Source: Acetobacteraceae bacterium
GTDB lineage: Bacteria; Pseudomonadota; Alphaproteobacteria; Acetobacterales; Acetobacteraceae
Length of the DNA: 12,049 nt
Assembly (NCBI GenBank): GCA_003164305.1
Contig: PLSZ01000393.1
Location: 1-12,049 of the forward strand
Direction: 5' to 3'
The notes under the pieces were generated by a model. That model was not told the origin of the DNA, did not search any database, and saw only the letters and a list, made by a program, of their open reading frames with translations. The position numbers and the translations under genes were made by a program. Positions 1-7,829 of this stretch are shown here, piece by piece; positions within the stretch are counted from its first letter, which is position 1, and every line of letters starts with the position of its first letter.

Positions 1-203
1 CCAATTACGTCAGCGCCGATCCGAAACCCAGCCCCGAGGTCAAGGCCCGTTATCCGTTGCGGGAGGCGAAGATCGAGGTCCGCGAGATCCCCGGCGCGCC
101 CGGCTCCTACAACGCGATGGCCTATCTGCGGCCCTGGCTGCAGATGGAAGAACTGACCACCAGCCTGCGCATGGTTGCCCGCATCCCGGCCGCTTCAGGC
201 TAA
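1..203 (+). CDS. tssC: T6SS contractile sheath large subunit TssC (VipB/ImpC), C-terminal end only
   Basis: This is the last 66 codons of a gene that begins before the window. Codons run from base 3 and end with TAA at 201-203. TssC pairs with TssB to form the cytoplasmic contractile sheath that drives the Hcp tube out of the cell. The visible tail has the expected TssC ending: a 'YPLREAKIEV' strand, then a 'PGAPGSYNAM' turn, then 'LRPWLQMEELTTSLRMVARIP'-type residues, which matches the end of VipB/ImpC proteins. The same region aligns by eye with the end of the next gene (RYPL...PGxPGSY...LxPxxQ), so the two are paralogues. There is a 35-nt gap before the next start. Identity is confident from the tail and the operon context; the N-terminal part, including any ClpV-binding helix, cannot be judged. 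Confidence 0.93.
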   Translation, partial: NYVSADPKPSPEVKARYPLREAKIEVREIPGAPGSYNAMAYLRPWLQMEELTTSLRMVARIPAASG

Positions 204-226
204 ACGACCGGCCAAACGGCGCCATC

Positions 227-230
227 GGAG
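227..230 (+). promoter_or_regulatory. Ribosome binding site for tssC2 (GTG start)
   Basis: GGAG lies 8 nt before the GTG at 239. It supports GTG 239 as the start, because no suitable ATG occurs close by and the N-terminal length fits the family. Confidence 0.6.
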
Positions 231-238
231 CAAGACCC

Positions 239-1789
239 GTGAACGACGCCAGCCCCGCCATCGACGAGATCATCGCACAGCCGGTGATCCCCGATGGCGG
301 GATCGTCGCGTATGAGCGCAACGATATTCGGGGCGCCATCCTCAACGGACGCTTTTTGGGCAACCGCGATCACGCGCTGGAAGACTCGCTGGCCAGGTTT
401 CTCAGTGCCGAAAACGACGATGCCCTGACGGCCTGGATGCCCGAGGGGTGGCACGGCTCGCCCGACGACATGCGCGGACTGCTCGATCGCGACATTGTCG
501 CCATCGACGCGATGCTGTCGGAACAGGTCGATGCGATCCTGCACCATGAAAGGCTTCGGCGCCTGGAAGGCTGCTGGCGGGGCCTCGCCTGGCTGGTCGG
601 CGGCATGGACAGCGGCGCCCGCCTCAAGTGCAAAATCCTCAACATCACCTGGCCGGAAATCTGTCGCGACCTGGAACGCGCGGTCGAGTTCGATCAGAGC
701 AATTTGTTTCGCAAGATATATGAGGAAGAGTTCGGCTCCCCGGGCGGCGAGCCTTATGGGGTGATGCTGATCGACCACGACATCCGCCACCGCTCCGGCC
801 CGGCCTCCCGCACCGACGACGTCAGCGCGCTGGCGGCGCTCGCCAGCATCGCCGCCGCCGCGTTCTGCCCGACCATCGTCGGCGCGCATCCGGCGCTGCT
901 GGAGGTCGATGACTTCGCCGATCTGGCTACCGTGACCGACATCGCCAGTCCGCTGCGCAACGCCGATCACGCGCGCTGGCGCAATCTGACCACACGTACC
1001 GACACGCGCTTCATCGGCATCACTTTGCCGAGGATGCTGGCGCGGTCCCCGTGGGAGGACGACGGCACCCGCGCCGATTGCTTCCGCTACAAGGAATACG
1101 CGCCCGAAGCGAAGGACCGCGTCTGGATGTCGGCCGGCTTCGCCTTCGGCCAGGTCTGCGCCCGCGCCTTCGCCAGCAGCGCGTGGCCCGGCGACATCCG
1201 CGGCGCCGACCTCGATCGGATCGGCGGCGGGCTGGTGGACGAGATGCCGATCGAATCGTTCCGCACCGATCCCGATGGCGTCTGGATCCGCAAATCGGTC
1301 GAGATCGTCTGGAACGACCGGCAGGAACGCGAGTTGCTCGATGCCGGCCTGATCCCGCTGGCGTCGATCCCGTTCACCGACGAACTGGTGTTCGGCGCCG
1401 CGCGCAGCCCGCTGGTCCCGCAACGGTTCATCGGCGCCAACGCCGACGCGGCCAACGCCAACGCGAGACTGTCGAATCAGATCAACACCATCATGTGCGC
1501 CTCCCGCTTCGCCCACTACATCAAAATGCTGGGCCGCCAGATGGTCGGCTCCTTCAAGACCGCCGAGGAAATCGAGGGCACGCTGGACGGCTGGATCAAG
1601 CAATACGTCCGCTCCAACGCGCCATACGAAACGCGGTCCCGCTATCCGCTCATCGCCGGCAAGGTGACGGTGCACGAACTGCCCGGCAAACCTGGAAGCT
1701 ATGGCTGCACCGTGATGTTGCAGCCGCACTACCAGATCGACGACGTCGCGGCCTCATTCCAACTCGTAACCGATCTCGGCGGGCGATGA
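239..1789 (+). CDS. impD: Second TssC-like sheath protein (ImpD / TssC2)
   Basis: A 516-residue protein of the EvpB/VipB (TssC) family. Family hallmarks are visible in order: HHERLRRLEGCWRGL near residue 102, FDQSNLFRKIYEEEFG with GGEPYGVM at about 149-175, the WRNL...TRFIGITLPRMLARSPW block at about 247-275, VWMSAGFAFGQVCARAFASS, the DRQERELLDAGLIPL block, NTIMCASRFAHYIKMLGR and the PGKPGSYG...LQPHYQ ending. It follows the canonical tssC directly, as impD follows impC in Rhizobium and as tssC40 accompanies tssC41 in Agrobacterium (recalled, not searched). Start is GTG 239 with GGAG 8 nt upstream. Stop is TGA; the next gene starts 28 nt later. What a second TssC does is not settled: it may be a variant sheath subunit or an assembly or terminator piece. 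Family is certain; role is inference. Confidence 0.92.
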   Translation: MNDASPAIDEIIAQPVIPDGGIVAYERNDIRGAILNGRFLGNRDHALEDSLARFLSAENDDALTAWMPEGWHGSPDDMRGLLDRDIVAIDAMLSEQVDAILHHERLRRLEGCWRGLAWLVGGMDSGARLKCKILNITWPEICRDLERAVEFDQSNLFRKIYEEEFGSPGGEPYGVMLIDHDIRHRSGPASRTDDVSALAALASIAAAAFCPTIVGAHPALLEVDDFADLATVTDIASPLRNADHARWRNLTTRTDTRFIGITLPRMLARSPWEDDGTRADCFRYKEYAPEAKDRVWMSAGFAFGQVCARAFASSAWPGDIRGADLDRIGGGLVDEMPIESFRTDPDGVWIRKSVEIVWNDRQERELLDAGLIPLASIPFTDELVFGAARSPLVPQRFIGANADAANANARLSNQINTIMCASRFAHYIKMLGRQMVGSFKTAEEIEGTLDGWIKQYVRSNAPYETRSRYPLIAGKVTVHELPGKPGSYGCTVMLQPHYQIDDVAASFQLVTDLGGR

Positions 1790-1807
1790 CCCCGCCAGGA
1801 ATATCCC

Positions 1808-1812
1808 AGGAG
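1808..1812 (+). promoter_or_regulatory. Ribosome binding site of tagJ
   Basis: AGGAG is placed 5 nt before ATG 1818. It fixes the tagJ start within the 28-nt gap after tssC2. Confidence 0.65.
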
Positions 1813-1817
1813 TTCCC

Positions 1818-2615
1818 ATGACCGAACAGACCGCGGCCGAACTGCTGCGCGACGGCAAACTCACCGAGGCACTGGCCGCCGCGCAGGCGACGGTGCGCAA
1901 GGCGCCGACCGACCTCAACGCCCGCGTGCTGCTGGCGGAACTGCTGGTGTTCACCGGCAATCTGGAGCGCGCCGACGTCCTGCTGGACGCGGCGTCCACC
2001 ATCGACCCCTCGACCGCGCTCGTGGTCGCCGAGTTTCGCCAGTTGATCCGCGCCGACATGGCGCGCCGGCAATTGTTCCGCGACGGCCGCGTGCCCGAAC
2101 TGCTGTCCGATCCGACCGAGGTGCAGCGGCTGCAACTCGCCGCTTTGGTCGCCCTGCGCTCCAACGACGCGGCTGAAGCCGCGAAGAACGCCGCCGCCGC
2201 CGAGGAAGCCCGCCCGCGCACGCCCGGTTTTCACAACGACGTGGCGTTCGACGACTTCCGCGACGCCGACGACCTGCTGGCAGGCAATTTCGAGGTGCTG
2301 ACCACCACCGGCAAATACTTCTGGATCCCGACCGAGCGCGTGATCACCGCCGAATTCCACCCGCCGATCCGCCCGCGCGATCTGATCTGGCGCCGCTGCT
2401 CGATGTCGGTCGCCGAAGGGCCCGATGGCGACGTCTACATCCCCGTCGTCTACACCGGCGGCGATCCCGCCTCCGACCTCCTCAAACTGGGCCGCGAAAC
2501 CGACTGGACCGATCCCGGCGCGGGTCCGGTACGCGGCATCGGCCAACGCGTCTGGCTGGCCGGCGAGGACGACGTCGCCATCATGGACGTCGGCCTGCTG
2601 CGGTTTGGCGCGTGA
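1818..2615 (+). CDS. tagJ: T6SS accessory protein TagJ (ImpE family)
   Basis: A 265-residue cytoplasmic protein. The first ~120 residues are Ala/Leu-rich helical repeats of TPR type (LLRDGKLTEALAAAQATVRKAP, LLAELLVFTGNLERADVLLDAA). The second half is the ImpE domain, with FNDVAFDDFRDADD-like, GKYFWIPTERV and RPRDLIWR segments and YIPVVYTGG near residue 220. In Pseudomonas aeruginosa the homologue HsiE1/TagJ binds TssB and is linked to ClpV-dependent sheath handling; it is found only in some T6SS classes, so its presence says which class this is. ATG 1818 has an AGGAG. The end overlaps the tssE start by 4 bases (GTGA at 2612-2615). Confidence in family is high; the exact function in this organism is inferred. 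Confidence 0.93.
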   Translation: MTEQTAAELLRDGKLTEALAAAQATVRKAPTDLNARVLLAELLVFTGNLERADVLLDAASTIDPSTALVVAEFRQLIRADMARRQLFRDGRVPELLSDPTEVQRLQLAALVALRSNDAAEAAKNAAAAEEARPRTPGFHNDVAFDDFRDADDLLAGNFEVLTTTGKYFWIPTERVITAEFHPPIRPRDLIWRRCSMSVAEGPDGDVYIPVVYTGGDPASDLLKLGRETDWTDPGAGPVRGIGQRVWLAGEDDVAIMDVGLLRFGA

Positions 2616-3127
2616 GCGGCAGGGGCGGCCCGATTGGCCAGACCAATACGGTCCGCGTCCAGCTGCCGTTGCTGGAACGGCTGATCGACGACGCCCCGGA
2701 CCGCGACCGCGACCCGCCGATGTCCTCGGCCGAGGCGATGCGGCATCTGCGGCAATCGGTGCGTCAGGAACTGGAAGCGCTGCTGAACGCCCGCCGCCGC
2801 TGGCGCACTCCGCCGTCAGAACTCGGCGAACTGCCGAACTCGCCCATCGGCTACGGCATTCCCGACTTCGCCGCCGGGGTGTTCAACAACCAGGCCGAGC
2901 GCGACCGGCTGCGGCTGGAGATCGAGGCGACGATCCGCCGCTTCGAGCCGCGCTTTCTCTCGGTCCGCGTGCACCTGACCGATAACGAGCAACGCCTGGA
3001 TTCGTCGCTGCGGTTGCGGATCGATGCCGTGCTGCACGCCGATCCGGCCCCGGAACAGGTCACCTTCGACACCATCGTCGATACGGTGAACGACAACGTC
3101 CGGGTCCGCGCCAACGAGTCCATCTGA
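2612..3127 (+). CDS. tssE: T6SS baseplate wedge protein TssE (gp25-like, ImpF)
   Basis: A 171-residue homologue of phage T4 gp25, a wedge component of the baseplate from which sheath polymerisation starts. Visible hallmarks are LLERLIDDAP at residues 20-29, the QELEALLNARRRW segment at about 52-64 (the conserved E..LLN..R), SPIGYGIPDF at 77-86 and IRRFEPRFLSVRV at 108-120. The start is GTG 2612 inside the tagJ stop codon (GTGA). No Shine-Dalgarno is visible, so translation probably depends on ribosomes finishing tagJ. The stop TGA shares its A with the tssF ATG (3127). Length is normal to slightly long for the family. Confidence 0.95.
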   Translation: MSGRGGPIGQTNTVRVQLPLLERLIDDAPDRDRDPPMSSAEAMRHLRQSVRQELEALLNARRRWRTPPSELGELPNSPIGYGIPDFAAGVFNNQAERDRLRLEIEATIRRFEPRFLSVRVHLTDNEQRLDSSLRLRIDAVLHADPAPEQVTFDTIVDTVNDNVRVRANESI

Positions 3128-4947
3128 TGTCCGACACGCTGCTGCCCTACTACGACCGCGAACTGACGGCGATCAACCGGCTGGCGACCGAGTTCGCCGA
3201 GGCCTACCCGAAGATCGCCGGCCGCCTGCGGCTGTCGCCCGGCGGGGTGGACGATCCGCATGTCGCGCGGCTGCTGGATGGCGTCGCCTTCCTCGCCGCC
3301 CGCGTGCACCACCGCCTGGACGACGAGTTCCCCGAACTGACCGATGCCCTTCTGGGCATGCTGTATCCGCATTACCTCGCCCCGGTGCCGTCCTGCATGA
3401 TCGCCAGGCTGGATTGCTCCCCCGATCTGCAATTGCCCGATACGCGGCCGGTGGGCACCGAGTTCGACACTGAACCGGTGCGTGGTGAGGCGCTGCGCTA
3501 TCGCACCACCGCGCCGGTAACCCTGTGGCCGATCGAGGTGGAGAATGTCCGCCTCACCGGCCTGCCGATCGTCGCCCCCGCCAACCCGGCGGCGTCCGGC
3601 GCGGTCGCGGCATTGCGGATCACGCTGAAATGCCTGATGCCGGATATGACGTTCGCCCAGTTGGGCGTCGATCGGCTGCGGTTCTTCCTGCAAGGCCCGT
3701 CGAACCAGACCTTGCCGCTGTACGAGCTTCTGGGCGGTCACGTGCTGTCGGTGGCCTTCGCCGATTCAGCGATCGACCCCAACCCGGTCATCGTGCCGGC
3801 GCAGGTCGTGCAACCGGCCGGCTTCGCCGATGATGAAGCGCTGCTGCCCTGGTCCGCGCGCGGTTTTTCCGGCTTCCGGCTGCTGACCGAATATTTCACT
3901 TTTCCGGAAAAGTTCCTGTTCATCGACATCGGCGGCATCGACAAGAAGACCCTGGCGACCGGCGGCAACCGGCTGGAAATCTTCCTGTATCTCGATCGCG
4001 CCGTCACCGAGCTGGAGCGCACCGTCGGCCAGCAGTCGCTGGCTCTGGGCTGCGTGCCGCTGGTCAACCTGTTCCACCGCCGCTGCGAACCGATCGCCAT
4101 CACCCATACGGAGACCGAATATCGCATCGTGCCCGACGCGCGGCGCCCGCGATACGCCGAGGTCTGGAGTGTCGAGCGCGTGCGGGAGACCTTGCCCGAC
4201 GGGTCCTCACGTCCCTGGCGGCCGTTCCACCGGCTGACCGAATCCGACCCCGATCCGGACCTTCCCGGCGGGTTCTATCACGCGACAAGGCGCACCGCGT
4301 CGCCCGGGGTCCCCGGTACCGAGGTGTTCCTGGCGCCGCACGATCCTGGCTTCGACCCGGCGGCCCCGGCCAACGCGACGCTGTCGGTGGACGCGCTCTG
4401 CCTGAACCGAGATCTGCCGACCGACCTACCGTATGGCGGCGGGCGGCCCACGTTGCGGCTGGTCGAAGGCGCCGCCTCGGTCGCCGCGATCACGCCGGTG
4501 ACGCCGCCAACCACGACCCTGCGCCCGCCGTTGCGCGAAAACGGCTTCTGGCGGCTGATTTCGCACCTGTCGCTTGGTCATCTTTCGGTCGCGGGTGGCA
4601 CGGGAGGCGCCGACGCGTTGAAGGAAGTGCTGCGGCTCTATGCGTTCCGCGACACGCCGGAAACCGCCACGGCGATCGAGGCCCTGATGAGCGTCACCTC
4701 CGCCCCCGGCACCGCCCGCGCGCCCGGCCGGATGGGCGCGTTCTGCCGCGGCCTGGACATCACGCTGGAGTTCGATCCGCGCGCCTGGCAGGTCGGCGGG
4801 CTGTTCCTGCTGGCCAGCGTGCTGGAACGCTTCCTGGCGTTGCACGCCACCATCAACAGCTTCACCCGCACCCGCGCGGTGCTGCGCGGCCGTCCCGGCA
4901 ACGCCGGCGCCTGGCCTGCCCGTAGCGGAACCCGCGTGCTGGTATGA
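3127..4947 (+). CDS. tssF: T6SS baseplate protein TssF (ImpG/VasA)
   Basis: A 606-residue protein of the usual TssF length. The N-terminus is diagnostic: LLPYYDRELTAINRLATEFAEAYPKIAGRL (residues 4-33), then HVARLLDGVAFLAARVHHRLDDEFPELTDALLGMLYPHYLAPVPS. The central FTFPEKFLFIDI segment near residue 257-268 is also typical. TssF, TssG, TssE and TssK together make the baseplate wedge that docks on the TssJLM membrane complex. ATG 3127 overlaps the tssE stop by one base, and the TGA at 4945-4947 overlaps the tssG ATG (ATGA), so stoichiometric expression by translational coupling is likely. No damage is seen. Confidence 0.96.
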   Translation: MSDTLLPYYDRELTAINRLATEFAEAYPKIAGRLRLSPGGVDDPHVARLLDGVAFLAARVHHRLDDEFPELTDALLGMLYPHYLAPVPSCMIARLDCSPDLQLPDTRPVGTEFDTEPVRGEALRYRTTAPVTLWPIEVENVRLTGLPIVAPANPAASGAVAALRITLKCLMPDMTFAQLGVDRLRFFLQGPSNQTLPLYELLGGHVLSVAFADSAIDPNPVIVPAQVVQPAGFADDEALLPWSARGFSGFRLLTEYFTFPEKFLFIDIGGIDKKTLATGGNRLEIFLYLDRAVTELERTVGQQSLALGCVPLVNLFHRRCEPIAITHTETEYRIVPDARRPRYAEVWSVERVRETLPDGSSRPWRPFHRLTESDPDPDLPGGFYHATRRTASPGVPGTEVFLAPHDPGFDPAAPANATLSVDALCLNRDLPTDLPYGGGRPTLRLVEGAASVAAITPVTPPTTTLRPPLRENGFWRLISHLSLGHLSVAGGTGGADALKEVLRLYAFRDTPETATAIEALMSVTSAPGTARAPGRMGAFCRGLDITLEFDPRAWQVGGLFLLASVLERFLALHATINSFTRTRAVLRGRPGNAGAWPARSGTRVLV

Positions 4948-6071
4948 AAGCGCCGTCGCCGCTCCAGGCGCTGGCGCGAACGCCCAGGCGGTTCGCCTTT
5001 GACGCCGCCGTTCGCGTGTTGACGCTGGCCCGGCGCACCGAGGATCCGGCTGAGGTCGCGCGCTTCCGCAGCCCGCCTGGCCTGACCTTTCCCGCCGCCG
5101 ACGTTCTGGACGTCCGAGGTGAAGGCCCTCCCGCGGGGCGGCCCGACGTGACGGTCGCCATGATCGGGCTGACCGGTCCCTCCGGCGTGTTGCCGCGGCA
5201 TTACACCGACGCCGTCGTGCAGGCATTGCGCAACCGGTCGTCCTCGCTGCACGCGTTCCTCGACACGCTCAGCCACCGCTTCGTCGCTTTCTTCGCTCGC
5301 GCCGGCGCCAAATACCGGCCCGCCCGCGCCGCCGAGGGCGCGGCCCTCAGAACGCCGCCCGCCGAGGACCCGATCGCCAAAGTCCTGTTGGCGCTGACCG
5401 GGCACGGCACGGCGCATCTGACCGACCGAATGCTGATCGGCAACGAACCGCTGCTGCATTACGCCGGCCTGTTCGCCATGCGCCCGCGCTCCGCCGAACG
5501 CCTCGGCGCCCTCGTCTCCGATTGGCTGGGCATGCGCGTCGAGGTGATCGAGTTCGCCGGCGCCTGGCTCAACCTGCCGCCGGATCAACGTACCCGGATT
5601 GGCGCGATCGGTCAGTTCAACCAGCTCAGCGCCAACGCGGCCGCCGGCGTGCGCGCCTGGGATCCGCAGGCTCGCGTGATCCTGCGGATCGGCCCGCTGG
5701 ATCGCGCCGGGTTCGAGCGGCTACTGCCGGATCGCCTGGCACTGCAACGCCTGGTCTCGCTGGTACGCACGTTCGTCGGTTTCGAGATCGGCTTCGCGAT
5801 CAATCCCGTGTTGAGGGCCGGTTCCGTGCCGCTGCTGCGCCTCGACGCCACCGTCGATCCGCCACCGCGCCTGGGCTGGAACACCTGGCTCGAGCATGGC
5901 GTCGGCGGTCCGCGGCGCACCGAAGACGCCGGAGAATCGGTGTTCGAAGCCGAAATCATTGAGGCGCAAAGCGTGGCCCCAGCCGAAGCTCATCGTCCCG
6001 GTCTGGCGTCGGAGCGTTTTTCCAAATCCACCAACACGCGAAATATCGCGACAAAGGAGCCCGTGGCATGA
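4944..6071 (+). CDS. tssG: T6SS baseplate protein TssG (ImpH/VasB)
   Basis: A 375-residue baseplate wedge protein that forms the TssF2G1 heterotrimer with TssF. Family features seen are GLTGPSGVLPRHYTDAV at about residues 75-91, the LHAFLDTLSHRFVAFFARAG block at about 102-121, AWLNLPPDQRTRIG near 213, and RLGWNTWLEHG near 311, which normally sits close to the end of TssG. The remaining ~40 residues after the EAEIIEAQ segment are polar and not recognisable. They overlap the region holding the ribosome binding site of the next gene, so the tail may be recently acquired coding sequence. Starts at the ATGA overlap with tssF, and its TGA overlaps the methyltransferase ATG by 4 bases. Confidence 0.95.
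   Translation: MKAPSPLQALARTPRRFAFDAAVRVLTLARRTEDPAEVARFRSPPGLTFPAADVLDVRGEGPPAGRPDVTVAMIGLTGPSGVLPRHYTDAVVQALRNRSSSLHAFLDTLSHRFVAFFARAGAKYRPARAAEGAALRTPPAEDPIAKVLLALTGHGTAHLTDRMLIGNEPLLHYAGLFAMRPRSAERLGALVSDWLGMRVEVIEFAGAWLNLPPDQRTRIGAIGQFNQLSANAAAGVRAWDPQARVILRIGPLDRAGFERLLPDRLALQRLVSLVRTFVGFEIGFAINPVLRAGSVPLLRLDATVDPPPRLGWNTWLEHGVGGPRRTEDAGESVFEAEIIEAQSVAPAEAHRPGLASERFSKSTNTRNIATKEPVA
6053..6059 (+). promoter_or_regulatory. Ribosome binding site of the methyltransferase gene, inside tssG
   Basis: AAAGGAG ends 8 nt before ATG 6068. It is one of the strongest Shine-Dalgarno sequences in the window and lies inside the tssG coding tail. The methyltransferase can therefore be translated independently as well as by coupling. 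Confidence 0.7.
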
Positions 6072-7567
6072 GCGATTGGGGCGGCGGCTACGTCACCGAT
6101 GTGACCTACTCCCTGGGCTGGTACCGCCAGCAATCGCCGATGATGATGGCCCTGGCCTCGATCATCGGGGGCTCCCTGGCCACCATTCCCGCCGGCGATG
6201 ACCCCGTCCAGCTGCTCGAACTGGGGTGCGGCTTCGGCTACGGCGCGATGGCGTTGGCCGCGAGCAACCCATCCTGGACCGTCACCGCCGTGGACTTCAA
6301 CCCCGCGCATATCGCCACCGCGCGCGAATGGGCCGCCGAGGCGGGCCTGACCAACATCACGTTCGTCGAAGGCGACCTGTCGAGTTGGGAGGACAACCCG
6401 GCGTTACGTGACTTGCCGGAGATGGACTTCGTCACCATGCACGGCGTCTGGAGCTGGGTCCCCCCGGCGGCGCAACAAGGCATCGTTCGGCTGCTGGCCC
6501 AGAAGGTTCGGCCGGGCGGGCTGGTTCACATCAGTTATAACACCCTTCCCGGCTGGCAGGAGCGGATGGGCGCCGCGCGGATCATCCGCGAGGTCGGCCG
6601 GCGAACGCCGGGCCGCAGTGACGTCCAGGCCAAGGAAGGCCTTCGGGTCGTCAAGGATCTCGCCGCGGTCGGCGCGCATTCGTTGCAGGACAACAAGAGC
6701 CTCACGAACCTGATCGAGGCGCTGGACAGCGTCAGCGTGCATTATCTGGCGCACGAGTTCATGAACGCCCACTGGCAGCCCTGCTTCGCCATGGACGTCG
6801 CCGCCGCGCTGAGCGAGGCCAAGCTGGATTGGATCGCCTCCAGCAACCTGACCGAGAATTTCCCCGAACTGATGCTGAGCGAAGAGCAGCGGGAGATCTT
6901 CAACCGCTACAGCGATCCGGCGATGCAGGAACTGATCAAGGACATGTGTTGTCCGCGCGGGCTGCGGCACGACGTCTTCGTGCGGGGCGCCCGCCGCCTG
7001 AACCTGGCAGAGCGGGCCAACGCCCTGATGGATGTCAGCCTCACGCTGCTCAAAACACCACTGGAACTGCCCGAGGCCGTCGATACACCCGCGGGACGGG
7101 CGGAACTGAACAAGGAGTTCTACCTACCGATAGTTGAGGCCCTGGATACTCGCTCCTCGCGGGTGCGCGATTTGCTGGACCTGCCGAATATCGTCGGCCG
7201 CCGCGACAACCCCGCGGAGCTGATCAGCATCCTGATCGCCGCCGACATGGTCGCGCCGGCGTCGCGTCCCAACACCGAACCCGGCCCGGAGGCAATCCGC
7301 TTCAACACCGCTTCCACCCGGCGAATGATTGTCCGGGAGCCGCCGCAGCGCCCGGTCGCCGCCGCGTGCCGCCCGACCGGCATCCCCGTGGTGGTGCCGC
7401 TGATGGCGCTGGTGGTGCTGGACTACACCCGCGTGGGAGTCACCAGCCTCGAAGGCCTCGTGCGGGCGTTGAACGCCGACCCGGCGCAGGAGGAAGCGGT
7501 CCGGAAATCGGTCGAGTCGTGCCTCGACCGATTCATTCCCATGATGAAGCGAACCGGCGTCTGCTAG
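6068..7567 (+). CDS. Class I SAM-dependent methyltransferase with regulatory domain, related to Rickettsia protein lysine methyltransferases
   Basis: A 499-residue cytoplasmic enzyme. The N-terminal Rossmann fold shows motif I LLELGCGFG at residues 49-57 (SAM-binding E-x-G-x-G), an acidic Asp76 at the end of strand 2 in TAVDFNPAHI, GDL at 102-104, HGVWSWV at 125-131 and ISYNTLPGW at 155-163. The last motif and the long downstream part (about 175-480, helical, ending in a small winged-helix-like segment TSLEGLVRALNAD) fit the family pairing a methyltransferase domain with the so-called methyltransferase regulatory domain. Rickettsia PKMT1 and PKMT2, which methylate lysines of outer-membrane protein OmpB, belong there (recalled). 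The gene overlaps tssG by 4 bases and is the last of the T6SS run, so a substrate in the secretion machine or among its effectors is plausible but unproven. Stop is TAG. Substrate could also be another protein or a small molecule. Confidence 0.82.
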   Translation: MSDWGGGYVTDVTYSLGWYRQQSPMMMALASIIGGSLATIPAGDDPVQLLELGCGFGYGAMALAASNPSWTVTAVDFNPAHIATAREWAAEAGLTNITFVEGDLSSWEDNPALRDLPEMDFVTMHGVWSWVPPAAQQGIVRLLAQKVRPGGLVHISYNTLPGWQERMGAARIIREVGRRTPGRSDVQAKEGLRVVKDLAAVGAHSLQDNKSLTNLIEALDSVSVHYLAHEFMNAHWQPCFAMDVAAALSEAKLDWIASSNLTENFPELMLSEEQREIFNRYSDPAMQELIKDMCCPRGLRHDVFVRGARRLNLAERANALMDVSLTLLKTPLELPEAVDTPAGRAELNKEFYLPIVEALDTRSSRVRDLLDLPNIVGRRDNPAELISILIAADMVAPASRPNTEPGPEAIRFNTASTRRMIVREPPQRPVAAACRPTGIPVVVPLMALVVLDYTRVGVTSLEGLVRALNADPAQEEAVRKSVESCLDRFIPMMKRTGVC

Positions 7568-7757
7568 TCCGGGGATCCATGGACGTCCGCTCTGTCACCG
7601 TCATCCTGGATGCCCCGGAATCAGCCGCCGCTCCTGGGCTCGAGCCCGTTGCTTCGGGTCCAATCGTCCGGCGGCCCCGCTCACTCCATTCACCGGTCGC
7701 GTCTCATGTACCGAAAAAAAAGATTATCGCGCTGACTTGGATTCAGGCGGACAATGT
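7568..7757 (+). other. Intergenic spacer between the T6SS operon and the OmpA-like gene
   Basis: No gene is supported here. The stretch has lower GC than its surroundings, a 12-bp perfect palindrome GGGCTCGAGCCC at 7636-7647 and an A8 run at 7714-7721. No clear intrinsic terminator follows the methyltransferase stop. A frame open from 7737 upstream of the OmpA-like ATG is not used, because the strong ribosome binding site lies at 7816. Confidence 0.5.
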
Positions 7758-7786
7758 TTGATTAAACTGATCGACTCTCCTATGGT
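7758..7786 (+). promoter_or_regulatory. Candidate sigma-70 type promoter of the OmpA-like gene
   Basis: TTGATT at 7758-7763 and TATGGT at 7781-7786 are separated by 17 bp, and each matches four of six consensus bases. The expected transcript would start near 7792, giving a leader of about 38 nt before ATG 7830. It sits in the AT-richest stretch between two GC-rich genes. This is a by-eye match only. Confidence 0.4.
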
Positions 7787-7815
7787 GCGCGCCTATAGAG
7801 CAAACCCTGCCGCCG

Positions 7816-7823
7816 AAGGAGGA
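7816..7823 (+). promoter_or_regulatory. Strong ribosome binding site of the OmpA-like gene
   Basis: AAGGAGGA lies 6 nt before ATG 7830, a nearly perfect Shine-Dalgarno. It selects this ATG over in-frame starts further upstream and suggests high expression, as usual for abundant envelope proteins. Confidence 0.85.
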
Positions 7824-7829
7824 TCAATC

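Noticed and set aside
200..1729. Long minus-strand open frame of about 500 codons opposite tssC2
   Set aside because: It is the antisense shadow of a clearly recognised TssC protein in high-GC DNA and has no family motif.
7636..7647. Palindrome GGGCTCGAGCCC as an operator or terminator
   Set aside because: A single 12-bp palindrome with no loop or T-run and no second copy; expected now and then in GC-rich DNA.
7737..7829. Longer N-terminus for the OmpA-like protein from 7737
   Set aside because: It would cover the promoter and the strong AAGGAGGA, and would bury the signal peptide inside the protein.
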